From positions 1 through 64,000 of the forward strand of contig JAUPFP010000165.1 of NCBI GenBank assembly GCA_036925085.1: a stretch of DNA of 64,000 nt. Direction: 5' to 3'. Numbering within the stretch: the first letter of the stretch is position 1; every line of letters starts with the position of its first letter. Under the pieces are notes generated by a model. It searched no databases, was not told the origin of the DNA, and was given only the letters and a program-made list of their open reading frames with translations. A program made the translations under genes and the position numbers. Shown here in pieces: positions 1-8,769 of this stretch. The stretch comes from Brachycybe producta. Lineage: Eukaryota > Arthropoda > Diplopoda > Playtdesmida > Andrognathidae.

Positions 1-338
1 TACACAAATTCCATAATCAAAAAGTTCACAACAAGTGAAAAATCACAAGGATCAAAAAGAGAGAGACAGAGAAAGTATTAAAGTACCCTACAGACATCTC
101 TATACGTAAACAGTTGCAGTGTGGTGACGTCACACAGCGTGAAACAGAAATGTCAATTTTCAGAGCAAAAAAAAAAAAGGGTTAAGAAAAATATTCAAAT
201 TGACGCAATTGAATTTTTCTGAAAGAAATTACTTCATGAATAACAGAGGCGCAGTAATTTTTTTTTTCTATGAAGAAAACACAAAACTAGCATTCGGAAA
301 CAACATTGTGGACGGGTATAAAGTTAGCTCCACATCAC

Positions 339-485
339 ACAGGCGTTTCGATTCAGCACAACAAATTCGTTTGCTATCCGCGCCCTTTTATGAGCGTCAG
401 ACCAAATATCAAACAATTAGAAATGGCCGTTCCTCATAAAAGGGCGGGGCAAAAAAATATTCTTGTGTTGGATCCAACTGCCTGT
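339..485. mobile_element. Family B MITE, copy B0
   Basis: Short inverted-repeat element beginning ACAGGCG and ending GCCTGT, with the family core (GCCCTTTTATGAGCGTCA left, CATAAAAGGGCGGGGC right). Flanks share AGCTCCAC (326-333 and 486-493), offset by a few bases on the left, so the TSD is plausible but not clean. No coding capacity. Confidence 0.7.
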
Positions 486-537
486 AGCTCCACCCACGCA
501 TTCTCAAGAAAGCGATCATTTATGTAATCGTCTCTAA

Positions 538-831
538 TACCTAGTACACACCTGATAATTTAAATGCATTTAAATAATAAACGTGTTCTACAGAGCCCTG
601 TGAAGGACAAACAAACAATATGTCGAATTCGATTTATTCAGTTAATAATCTGAAAATATTGAGTTAATACTTAAATATAAATATATATTGACAAAATATT
701 GATTTAGTATTTCAATTTAAAATATTAATAAAGTCAATTTTTATTTGGTGTTCTTGTCCTTAACTGGATTCCGTATAATTCACCTAAACACATTTAATTT
801 GAATTCATTTAACTCATGTGTGTGCAAAGTA
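538..831 (-). mobile_element. Family E3 MITE (PIF/Harbinger-like), copy E3a
   Basis: Starts TACCTAGTACACAC and ends in the inverted GTGTGTGCAAAGTA. TAA precedes it and TTA follows it. The AT-rich interior is shared with all other E3 copies. Non-autonomous. It stands head-to-head with E3b. Confidence 0.75.
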
Positions 832-834
832 TTA

Positions 835-1057
835 TACCTTGTACAAACATGAGTTAAATAAAAAAATTGACTTTATTATTAATATTCTAAAATTGAAATA
901 CTAAATCAATATTTTGTCGTCAATAGTTTCTATATTTATATTTAAGTATTAACTCAATATTTTCAGATTATTAACTGAATAAATTGAATTCGATATATTT
1001 GTTTGTTTGTCCTTCACAGGGCTCTGTAGAACACGTTTATTATTTAAATGCAATTTA
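835..1057 (+). mobile_element. Family E3 MITE, copy E3b (internally deleted)
   Basis: Starts TACCTTGTACAAAC directly after the TTA at 832-834 that also ends E3a. It lacks the segment between GAGTTAAAT and AAAAATTGACTTT present in full copies, and its right TIR decays after ATTTAAATGCA. Together with E3a it forms a ~520-bp inverted duplication. Confidence 0.7.
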
Positions 1058-1274
1058 AGTAAAAAAACATGTCTACAGAATGTCATGTTTGGACCAAATG
1101 GCCTCTTTATAGACTATATGGGGATTTCTATGGCCTCATATCTGAGGTCATCCTAGAAATTCTTTTCTTTCAAACAATTGTTTCTCAAAAAGGCTTATTA
1201 TTTATTTTTACGCATTTTTTCGAGGATTTTAATGGATGTTTGTTTTTTGCTTACGAGCGCGCGTACTCAATGGA

Positions 1275-1605
1275 GTTGTGAGCTTTTGGCATCGACCATT
1301 TTATTTTACCAACCTTTAGATGATATCTTCTGTACCTCGATTCTTCTCTGAACCGCACGGTGCCCGCACGGAGAAGATTCGAGCTGCAGAGAGAGTTGGA
1401 TGGAGACAGATTGTGGTCACTCCTCTGCATGGGGGTGAAATCGATGCAGCAGAGTGGCGGCCATCTCTCTCTCTTCCGGTCGACGCTGATGTACATCTTC
1501 TCCTTTTGGTATACCGACAAGAGAAGATGTTGTAGCTGCTAGGAATCGTATAACTCTTGCTATATGGAGTCTCCAGCCTCTGAAGAGAAGTTGGTTACAT
1601 TACAT
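1275..1605 (+). mobile_element. Retroposon-like insert with (TTACA)n tail inside D1
   Basis: About 330 bp absent from other D copies at this point. It ends in a TTACATTACATTACAT tail, typical of a non-LTR retroposon 3' end. The body is less AT-rich than its surroundings. Short ORFs on both strands match no family I recognise, and no clear TSD is visible. It could be a 5'-truncated LINE end or a SINE. Confidence 0.45.
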
Positions 1606-1640
1606 TACATTAACATAAGAGTTAGAAATTCGCGATTTTG

Positions 1641-2510
1641 ATATAGGATCATGCAAGAAAAGGGGCAAAAAAGGATGTCTGTGTGTGTGTCTGGAACCCG
1701 ATTTAGTGGGTCGAACAACTCAAGAATGGGGCCACCTACAATAAAATGTCATCAGACCTAAAATTATGTACACATTCTGACGATGAAACTGGAAAAAAAT
1801 TGAGATTTTAGAGCAATTTGATATATAAAATTTCGATTTTTTAAAAACGTAATTTTTTTTAAAAAAATTGATTGTTCCTCTTTCCAGTTGTAGCATTCGA
1901 AAGGGGGACTTTTCTATTATTTAGGAGGGGTGTTCCTTTCTATGTTCTGTTATTATTTTGGTATATTAGAATACATGTGACGTATTTTCATTTTAAACTA
2001 TATTATCACAAATGACTGACGCATGCGCATCACATGTAAGTATGTCATGTACGCGAGTACATACATGTGTGTTTATCTATATACACATATGCACACATGT
2101 GTACATGTGCGTACACGTGTGTGCAAGAGCGTACACGTGCGCACAAGTGCGTACTCATGCACGCACGTGTGTTCACGTGCATTCACGTGCATACTCATGC
2201 GCGCACGTATGTTCACGTGCGTACTCGTGTGCGCACATGTGTTCAGTGCGTACGTGTGCGCACACGTGTGTTCACGTGCATACTCGTGTGCACACGTGTT
2301 CACTTGCGTACTCGTGCGCACATGTGTGTTCACTTGCATACTTGTGTGTGCACTTGCATACTTGTGTGTGCACGTGTGTTCATGTGCATACTCGTGCGTG
2401 CACGTGTGTTCATTTGCGTACTCATGCGCACACATGTAACAATGAAAAAAAAGTTAGTTATTTGATATATTAAAGCAATGGAGGTCTATAGGGTTCCTTG
2501 AATCCCTTGC
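1641..2510 (-). mobile_element. Element E, copy E-1 (minisatellite-bearing, possibly Helentron-like)
   Basis: Inverted relative to E-2 (17846-19055). Shared terminal blocks are ATAGGATCATGCAAG at the left and AGCAATGGAGGTCTATAGGG with TTGAATCCCTTG at the right. A central minisatellite is flanked by conserved unique blocks (e.g. CATCAGACCTAAAATTATG). It interrupts D1. A non-coding body with a central minisatellite recalls Helentron-associated elements (HINE/DINE-1), but no CTRR end was confirmed, so the class is inference. Confidence 0.55.
2010..2440. repeat. Degenerate alternating purine-pyrimidine minisatellite
   Basis: About 430 bp built from GTGCGTACACGTGTG-type words with few breaks in purine-pyrimidine alternation. 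Degenerate counterpart of the 30-bp array at 17.93-18.43 kb. Cys/His/Thr/Val-rich ORFs in several frames on both strands are a consequence of the repeat, not genes. Confidence 0.85.
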
Positions 2511-2735
2511 TAAAAATAGAACCGCACTTACCAATTTTTTGTCATTCTATCACTCGATCAGCATACATTTAAGGTGCACATTGCACTTTGAACCATCAAA
2601 ATTGGACAACTTTAAACATGAAAAATAAACATATTGCCGCCGGGACTTTGTATTTTAAAAGTTAACATTGTTTCTTTAACATTGGGTCTATGGGCTCAAT
2701 AGAAAAACGATGCTAGCGCTCAATTTTAGTGTAAA

Positions 2736-3256
2736 TTTTCAACATGTTTGCTAGATGGCGCCACATGCACGGACCTACCTTTCAAAATTGTAGCACCAGG
2801 TATCGACACTTTAGAATAACCTGTTAGAATTAGAAAACATTAAAATTAGAATTATATCAAGTGGTGAGGTCACATTACTCAACATTTTGTTGTAAACTGT
2901 AGTGCAACAGTATACAACTAGACCTGCAACATGTATGAATATGTTGCCGAGAAAACAACCGAACCGACTCTCGATAGTCAAATTCGACTGCAAAATGTAG
3001 ACAGCTTGTCGTGAAAACCGACCACTCGATTCGACTTATTTTGCAGTTTCCTCAACGCAGTCGACTCGAGTAATCGAGTTTTGGTGACAAGCTAAAAACT
3101 CGCCTACCAAAAGGTGTTCTCGTGAAAATGCTCTTAGTGCCTTGGTACATAGACCACTTTTGGGTGGTTAACTTTGACTGAAAACTGTTTTCGTCAGATG
3201 GCTGAGATGTGGTGGACACTATTGCTATAGAAAGACGCCAGACCTTTGCACACAAG
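2736..3256. other. Unassigned AT-rich stretch with an imperfect inverted repeat
   Basis: No supported gene. The blocks at about 3000-3035 (AGCTTGTCGTGAAAACCGAC) and 3060-3095 (GAGTTTTGGTGACAAGCT) are imperfect inverted copies, suggesting a decayed foldback element. Confidence 0.4.
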
Positions 3257-3578
3257 TAGACCTGTGCGCCGCCGGGCGAAACCGCCGCCGCCGGTGTTTT
3301 TGAAGCTAAAAACGCCGCAGCTCGCCGCTTGTACTTTTTTTAAAAAACCCGCTGCCACTCGCCGCCGGTTGGTTTTGTTTCAACAACTGCCATAGGAATG
3401 AAGTGATGCCATATTCGATATTTATCGATTTCAATTTATATCGATAATTACCCCCATTCAATATATCGATATATTTGTTCGATATGTTCAATCCCAGACG
3501 CCGGTAGTCGCCGCCGCCACTGCTCATATTTACCCTCGCCCGCCGCCGATGATCAATATGCTATGGCGCACAGGTCTA
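3257..3578. mobile_element. Element J, hAT-like MITE with 8-bp TSD
   Basis: 322 bp. TIRs TAGACCTGTGCGCC and GGCGCACAGGTCTA are exact complements. Flanks CACACAAG (3249-3256) and CACACGAG (3579-3586) are an 8-bp TSD with one mismatch. The interior has GCCGCCG runs and a CGATATATCGAT-rich patch resembling 15.8 kb. Eight-bp TSD and T/CAG-type ends are hAT hallmarks. Confidence 0.8.
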
Positions 3579-3855
3579 CACACGAGCCACAAGAGACTTC
3601 ATTTTATAGCCAAACACGCCCACTACAAAGCAGTTCGTATGCCAAAGCACTTAGGGTTTCTGATAGCATTTCTGCGATAAACACTAGGTCTGCTTGAATC
3701 CTCTGATCAGGGCTCCACGACATGGAACACACACTGTTTTATTGAGGCGGCTTAAACAGAATAATCTACATTGCACCCTTGCTCAGAGGGTTCCGGGTTG
3801 ATAGTCCCAAGAATATTCTGAATTTACGTTCAGATATTTTAATATTCCTTCTTTT

Positions 3856-3963
3856 TACGCACTTTTATTTAATTTCATAATTTGTTTGTTTGTCCACAAC
3901 ACCTTATGAAATATTTGAAAATATAAGACACACCACTGCACGGGGATTGAATCCATGACCAAT
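3856..3963 (-). mobile_element. tRNA-derived SINE fragment (S family), truncated
   Basis: Matches the 3' body and B-box region of the SINEs at 33.1 and 51.4 kb: TACGCACTTTTATTTAATTT, then CACGGGGATTGAATCCATGA, the complement of a pol III B box (GGATTCAATCC on the minus strand). The A-box half is lost where C1 abuts. Confidence 0.6.
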
Positions 3964-4163
3964 GATCCGGACACCACCGAAATTGCAACAATCGCCGGTT
4001 TTTTTTTTGTTAGTGAACGCTTCTATTGGACGTTAATGGAGTTCAAACTAATTTTACCAAGGTTAGGATTCGAAAGATTCGAAAGACGAAAAAAGCGCAA
4101 AGATTCGAGTTTTTGAATCTCGAATATTTGTGAATATTCGAGGATTCTAATTTCCCATCCCTA
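3964..4163 (-). mobile_element. Family C hAT-like MITE, copy C1, half copy
   Basis: Contains the family landmarks AACAATCGCCGG, TTAGTGAACGCTTCTATTGG and the GATTCGAAAGATTCGAAAGA arm, ending CCCATCCCTA. The other half is missing; it joins the SINE fragment directly. Confidence 0.7.
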
Positions 4164-4164
4164 A

Positions 4165-4337
4165 ATTTAATTATTAGAGTATGGTATACACGCAACATGG
4201 CATAATTACCATGGCAGAATAAAAGACAATAAAAGTAGATATGTCGAGAATAAAGTCGGCATGTCGAGTTTAAAAAAAGTCGACTTGTCGAGATTAAAAA
4301 ACAAAATTGGAAACGTCCTCCGCAGGGCTCCGTAGGT
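4165..4337. mobile_element. Element F fragment (GTCGAGATT foldback family)
   Basis: GAGTATGGTATACACGCAAC, ATGGCATAATTACCATGGC, several TGTCGAGATTAAA words and the terminal CAGGGCTCCGTAGG match the right half of F2 at 25.0-25.44 kb. The left half is absent. Confidence 0.6.
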
Positions 4338-4392
4338 TTCAAAATTACTATTGCAATGGAAGTGGCATTTTTTTTTGTACTTTCATAACAAT

Positions 4393-4586
4393 ACAGGCAA
4401 GTAAAGATAGGAACACGCAGACATTTGCTCCTCTCCCCTTTTATGAGGACATGCAACTTCTAATTGGTTGGTTATGTGGGCTGACGTCACATGCCCCGCC
4501 CATTTTCAATTTCAAATTGGTTGGTATTTGATCTGACACTCATAAAAGGGCGGAGCACAAGTCTGTGTCTGTCTTTACATGCCTGT
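4393..4586. mobile_element. Family B MITE, copy B1, perfect 9-bp TSD
   Basis: ACAGGCAAGTAAAGA left and TCTTTACATGCCTGT right. CATAACAAT occurs at 4384-4392 and 4587-4595, an exact 9-bp TSD. The core has CCCCTTTTATGAGGAC, CTAATTGG, TGACGTCACATGCCCCGCCC and CATAAAAGGGCGGAGC. This copy is strong evidence for a 9-bp TSD in the group. Confidence 0.9.
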
Positions 4587-4599
4587 CATAACAATGCAT

Positions 4600-5167
4600 T
4601 GCTACATGAAATCTCAAGAAGAAAAAAAAAATGTCATTTGGATTCAAGTAGAAATCCATTTATCTTTTATATATCTATATATATCTGACATGTAAATGCA
4701 TTCAATTTCTAAATTGTCCATCAGATGATGATAAAATACACAAAAACAATTTCAATTTTTCTTCTTCCTGTTTTATAATGTGGAAATGGGGAGAAAAAAA
4801 AAATTGCCATTTATTTGTCTTTTGTCTTTGATATAATAATAAAAAAAAATGAAAGCAAAGCAAGAAGAAGAAAAAAACAAGATCCCAATTTGCACATTCA
4901 CAACAAAATCTCAATACAATTTTCTTATATCTCTGTAACAATTTCAATCTTTATCTTCTTTTCTTATAGCAAAAAAAAAAAAAAAAAGAAGCAAGAAATG
5001 ACGAAAAAGACAGTTTTTATCAAAACAGAAAAATCCATTTGTCAATGTCTTTCATGTCTTCACAAAAATATATGCTTGTCTGTAAACCACAGCTCGACTC
5101 TTAAGAGCTAATAAGAGGGCACACTTCAAATGCAGCGTGCGTCAAAAATCTATTCGCAAGGCGACAT
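4600..5167. other. Low-complexity AT-rich DNA
   Basis: A-runs, TATATC repeats and purine-rich stretches. The short ORFs are lysine/phenylalanine-rich low-complexity reading frames. No gene seen. Confidence 0.5.
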
Positions 5168-5186
5168 TAAGCCCCGTTATATACCT

Positions 5187-5394
5187 ACAGGCAATTAGAA
5201 ATCGTGACGAACATTAATTGGCTCCGCCTTTTTTTTATGACGACCGGCAACTTCTAATTGGTTTGTTGTGTGGTTCGACGTTGAAAAGGGCGGAGCATGT
5301 GACGTCAGACTACATAACCAACCAATTAGAAGTTGCTGGTCGTCATAAAAAGGGCGGAGCCAATTTATGTTCGTCCCGATTTCTAATTGCCTGT
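5187..5394. mobile_element. Family A MITE, copy A1
   Basis: Near-perfect palindromic element: ACAGGCAATTAGAAATCG left and CGATTTCTAATTGCCTGT right. It has two outer CCGCCC/GGGCGG pairs, CTAATTGG and CCAATTAG (CCAAT boxes) and TGACGTCA. Flanks TATATACCT and GTTATACCT are a slightly altered 9-bp TSD; the target was the E3c/N1 junction. Confidence 0.85.
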
Positions 5395-5398
5395 GTTA

Positions 5399-5703
5399 TA
5401 CCTTGTACATACATTAGTTAAATTAATTCAAACTAAATGTGTTTGGGTGAATTATACGGAATCCAGTTAAGGACACGAGAACCAAATAAAAATTGACTTG
5501 ATTATTAAATATTTTAAATTGAAATACTAAATCAATATTTTGTCAATAGTTTATATAATTATATTTAAGTATGAACTCAATATTTTCAGATTTATTAACT
5601 GAATTAAATTGAATTCTATATATTGTTTGTTTGTCCTTCACAGGGCTCTGTAGAACACATTTATTATTTAAATGCATTTAAATTATCAGGTGTGTACTAG
5701 GTA
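5399..5703 (+). mobile_element. Family E3 MITE, copy E3c
   Basis: TACCTTGTACATAC to GTGTGTACTAGGTA, flanked by TTA on both sides (5396-5398, 5704-5706). Inserted in N1. TTA duplication and AT-rich body fit PIF/Harbinger MITEs. Confidence 0.8.
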
Positions 5704-6040
5704 TTATAACACCATCAATTATGCCTTAAATATTTGTGTGAATTAAATAATGAATGTTTTAAGAACAATGATTTGGTAAATAAAATGTATAAATTAATTT
5801 AAAAGTATCAATCGGCGGTTATACACATGTAAAGTATTCGAACATTTTTAATTGTATGAAGTGCGCAGAACAGTGCGTAGTGTGACAGTTTATCGTATAT
5901 ATAACCTTGTAACCTTGAAAATAAAAAGATTTGGAGAGTTGCAGAGCACATCACTCTTTTAAAACGTATTTTTTAATTGTGCCACTTTTCCAGGCTAGGT
6001 GCGAAATGTCCCTATTCTTAATGGCTAACCACATGTTGTT

Positions 6041-6463
6041 ACACAGGCAATTAGAAAACGTGATGAACAGAAGTTTTCTCAGCCCTTTATATGACGAATG
6101 GCAACTTCTAATTGGTTTGTCGTGTGGTTCGACGTTGAAAAGGGCGGAGCATGTGACGTCAGACTACATAACCAACCAAATTAGATGTTGCGTTCGTCAT
6201 AAAAAGGACGGAACCAACTTCTGTTCATCCCGTTTTCTAATTGCCTGTGTTGTTACAGGCATCTGTAGACACAGGCATCTGTATACAGCTTCAGAATTTC
6301 TTTGGCTCCGCCCTTTTATGAGCGTCATCGATATCTAATTGGTTTGTTACTGGGTCTGATGTCACATGCCCCGCCCTTTTTATTTTCAATTGGTTGATAT
6401 TTGGTCTGAAGCTCATAAAAATGCGGAGTCAAAGAAATTCTGAAGCTGTCTACAGATGCCTGT
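6041..6463. mobile_element. Family B MITE, copy B2, with A2 inserted near its left end
   Basis: 9-bp TSD CATGTTGTT at 6032-6040 and 6464-6472 brackets the whole structure. B2 resumes at 6255 (ACAGGCATCTGTAGAC, with a short tandem duplication of this end) and ends CTACAGATGCCTGT. The core includes GGCTCCGCCCTTTTATGAGC. The left end is split by A2. Confidence 0.85.
6043..6248. mobile_element. Family A MITE, copy A2, nested in B2
   Basis: 206 bp, ACAGGCAATTAGAAAACG to CGTTTTCTAATTGCCTGT. GTTGTTAC at 6035-6042 and 6249-6256 is the TSD and includes the first bases of B2, proving that A2 entered an existing B2. Confidence 0.9.
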
Positions 6464-6473
6464 CATGTTGTTC

Positions 6474-7560
6474 TTTCAATTTTGCCATTTCTTGTATCAT
6501 CCTATTACAAGATGACATTGATGATTTCAAAACTTGTATTGAGCTATAGGAAGTACATTACAAATATAATACAGAAAAACAGCATAACTGCAGCAGAAAA
6601 CCAGCATAATTGCAGCAGAAAACCAACATAGGTTGCATTGATTGCAATTTGCAATTTGCATGCATTGATTTTTTAACAATAAAACAAAAGCTGTACATTT
6701 TAAGACACCCTGTATATCAATTTGTTATTGTATATCCTTCACATTTTTTTCCCAATAGACATCAAAATGCTATTTGTTTCCATTTTGCAAACAAATATCC
6801 AATTGTGTGTCCACACTCCCTCCCTCACTACAAAACTGACCTCAAACACACAAAAACACAAGCAGGAACACATTTACCAAAAAAAAAAACCCCACAGCCA
6901 AAGGGGCTCACTACATATGATTTATAGTCTGATTTCCACCTTCGATTTGATTCATATTTTGTAGAAATGATGTGGAAAAACTCTTATTCATTCTATCAAA
7001 AAATAATAATAATAATAGATTTCTCTTCCATAAGTTCTCAATAAAGAAAGAGACAGGTCATGACCTTGTTGTGATTGCAATTTTAACATTTTTATTGGAA
7101 TAACAATAGAGAGAGAGTGAGAGAGAGAGAGAGGCAAATTTATTTTGGAAAATCTTTTCTCCACCTTTTCCACCTCTCCCTCCTTTCTTTCAAATATTTT
7201 TCTACACCGAAAAAAAACATATTTTACTTATTGATTTTATTTACACGTCTTCTTCTTCTTCTTCTCTATTGTTTTTCTATTCACAACTCATTTTTGCAGT
7301 GTTTTATTTGGGGGGTTGCAAGTTTTCTTTCATTTTTTTAACTTCTTCTTTTACTTATTTTTCGATTTTTAGTTTGTTGTTTTTAGTTGCACCTCAAAAA
7401 GCAAATAAATCTCATAATCTAATAACTACGACAAATATCAAATTCAATTAACATCAAAGGAAATCATAGAGAGACTTAAAATGGATGAAAGATGTTTGTA
7501 ATGTGTTTCGATGGCGCAAATAAAACGCGCCCTCTTTTAAATAAAAGTGAAATATTTCTT
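6474..7560. other. AT-rich DNA, no supported gene
   Basis: Contains GCAGCAGAAAACCA tandem words (6590-6625), a GAGAGA tract (7110-7132) and TTC/TTCT repeats (7250-7265). ORFs are short and of low complexity. Confidence 0.5.
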
Positions 7561-7562
7561 CA

Positions 7563-7766
7563 GAAACTCCATTGAGTGAGTACGCGGCTCGTAAGAAGAA
7601 AAAAACATCCATTAAAATGTTGGTAAAAAATACGTAAAAATATAAAAAAAACAGCACGTGCGCCAATGTGTTGGCTTCACTGTGGTTTAATTGTAGGTTT
7701 TTTTAAAATTATTTTTAGGTATTTTTTTTACCAACATTTTAATGGATGTTTTTTTTTTCTTATCTT
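7563..7766. mobile_element. Family D element, copy D2, central fragment
   Basis: Only the middle of D: AAAACATCCATTAAAATGTT, AGCACGTGCGCCAATGTGTT and the inverted AACATTTTAATGGATG. Both outer arms are absent. Confidence 0.6.
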
Positions 7767-7785
7767 CAAATGGAAAACAATTGCT

Positions 7786-7990
7786 CAATCAAGGGATGCA
7801 AGATTTTACTGTGCAGGTTGGCTGCAGCGCAGCAGTTGGCAAATCAGTTGCAGAACAGTTCAACTGATACTGAATTCGGTTAGGACGCGCAACATCACTA
7901 GCCACATGTATTCAGATACAAGTCCCTGTGTCCGACGAAGTTGCTGGGTAATTGCGTCAGGCAATTATCACCTGGGCTCTATAATGCTTA
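7786..7990. repeat. Dispersed repeat I (also at 13.43-13.52 kb)
   Basis: CACATGTATTCAGATACA and GTCCGACGAAGTTGCTGG recur in reverse complement at 13430-13513, where hAT-like element H has split the repeat. Nature unknown. Confidence 0.5.
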
Positions 7991-7997
7991 AAATTAT

Positions 7998-8423
7998 GGA
8001 GGAAATATTCGAATCCCGCGAATCTTGAAAAATATTCGAGATTCGAAAACTCGAATCTTCGCGCTTTTTTCGTCTTTTGAATCTTTCGAATCCTAACCTT
8101 AGAAAAAACCTGTTAAAACTTTGGTAGAATTAGTTTTAACTCCATTGACGTTCAATAGAAGCGTTCACTAACAATAAAAAACCGGCGATTGTTGCAATTT
8201 CGGTGGTATTCGGGATCACCAATATCACTTTGTGGCGACCCTGTGTGACACACTGTGTTTTTTATTAGTAGTAATTTAATATTTAATATAATTTCATTTA
8301 TTTGTATCTTCTTAATGAATAATATAGGATTCTTATATGAAGGATTCGAGAGATTCGAGAGATTCGAGAACCTTTTAGGATTCGGATTCGATGAAATTTA
8401 GGATTCTTCTTCCCCACCTCTAC
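7998..8423 (+). mobile_element. Family C hAT-like MITE, copy C2
   Basis: Full length: a GAATCCCGCGAATCTTG arm, GCGTTCACTAACAA, the TAATTTAATATTTAATAT core and a terminal GATTCG-rich arm ending CCCACCTCTA. Ends are diverged; no TSD recognised. Confidence 0.75.
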
Positions 8424-8769
8424 ATTTTACAGAGATATTCATATACGACGCGTTTTAATCGCACCACTCAATATATGAAATTCACCTCTTTTTTTCTTTC
8501 TGTTTCTCTCTCTTTTCCTAAAAGTATTATGACCTTCTTAACAATAATTGATAAGCCGATTTCCTTCCTTTTCTAGGCTCTTGTTTTATGCCCTTTTGCT
8601 TCAAATAAAGTTAATATTAAGGTAGGTTCATCAGTAAAAATTTGCAAACATAGTTCAGACAAAACATTTACAAAATAACCTAGCTCCAGAAGGTTCATCA
8701 AACTGATGCCTACGAAGGAAAGGGTTTGTAAATGCAGATCTGACCTAAGGAAACAATTGGTAAACTTTG

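Larger units (their letters stand above)
1195..2735. mobile_element. Family D element, copy D1, split by two insertions
   Basis: Three blocks match the continuous copies at 8.9 and 40.5 kb: 1195-1274 (TTTTAATGGATG, GCGTACTCAATGGAG), 1606-1640 (AACATAAGAGTTAGAAATTC) and 2511-2735 (AAAATAGAACCGCACTTACC to ACGATGCTAGCGCTC). The gaps hold a retroposon-like insert (1275-1605) and minisatellite element E-1 (1641-2510). The left arm is missing. Confidence 0.65.
5168..5990. mobile_element. Element N, copy N1, interrupted by E3c and A1
   Basis: The left end TTAAGCCCCGTTATA resembles the complement of the right end of N2. After the two nested insertions the N body resumes at 5707 (CACCATCAATTATGCC, GCGCAGAACAGTGCGTAGTG). 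The body is shared with 50.2-50.87 and 60.74-60.83 kb. The right end is not visible. Confidence 0.6.

Noticed and set aside
2012..2473. 153-codon Cys-rich ORF as a secreted peptide gene
   Set aside because: It is a translation of the degenerate alternating purine-pyrimidine minisatellite; similar frames open on the other strand.
6701..6715. ACACCCTGTATA-type words (also near 15.3, 15.5, 23.7, 26.2 and 56.7 kb) as mariner elements
   Set aside because: They look like mariner-type ends, but no pair with correct spacing and TA duplication was found.
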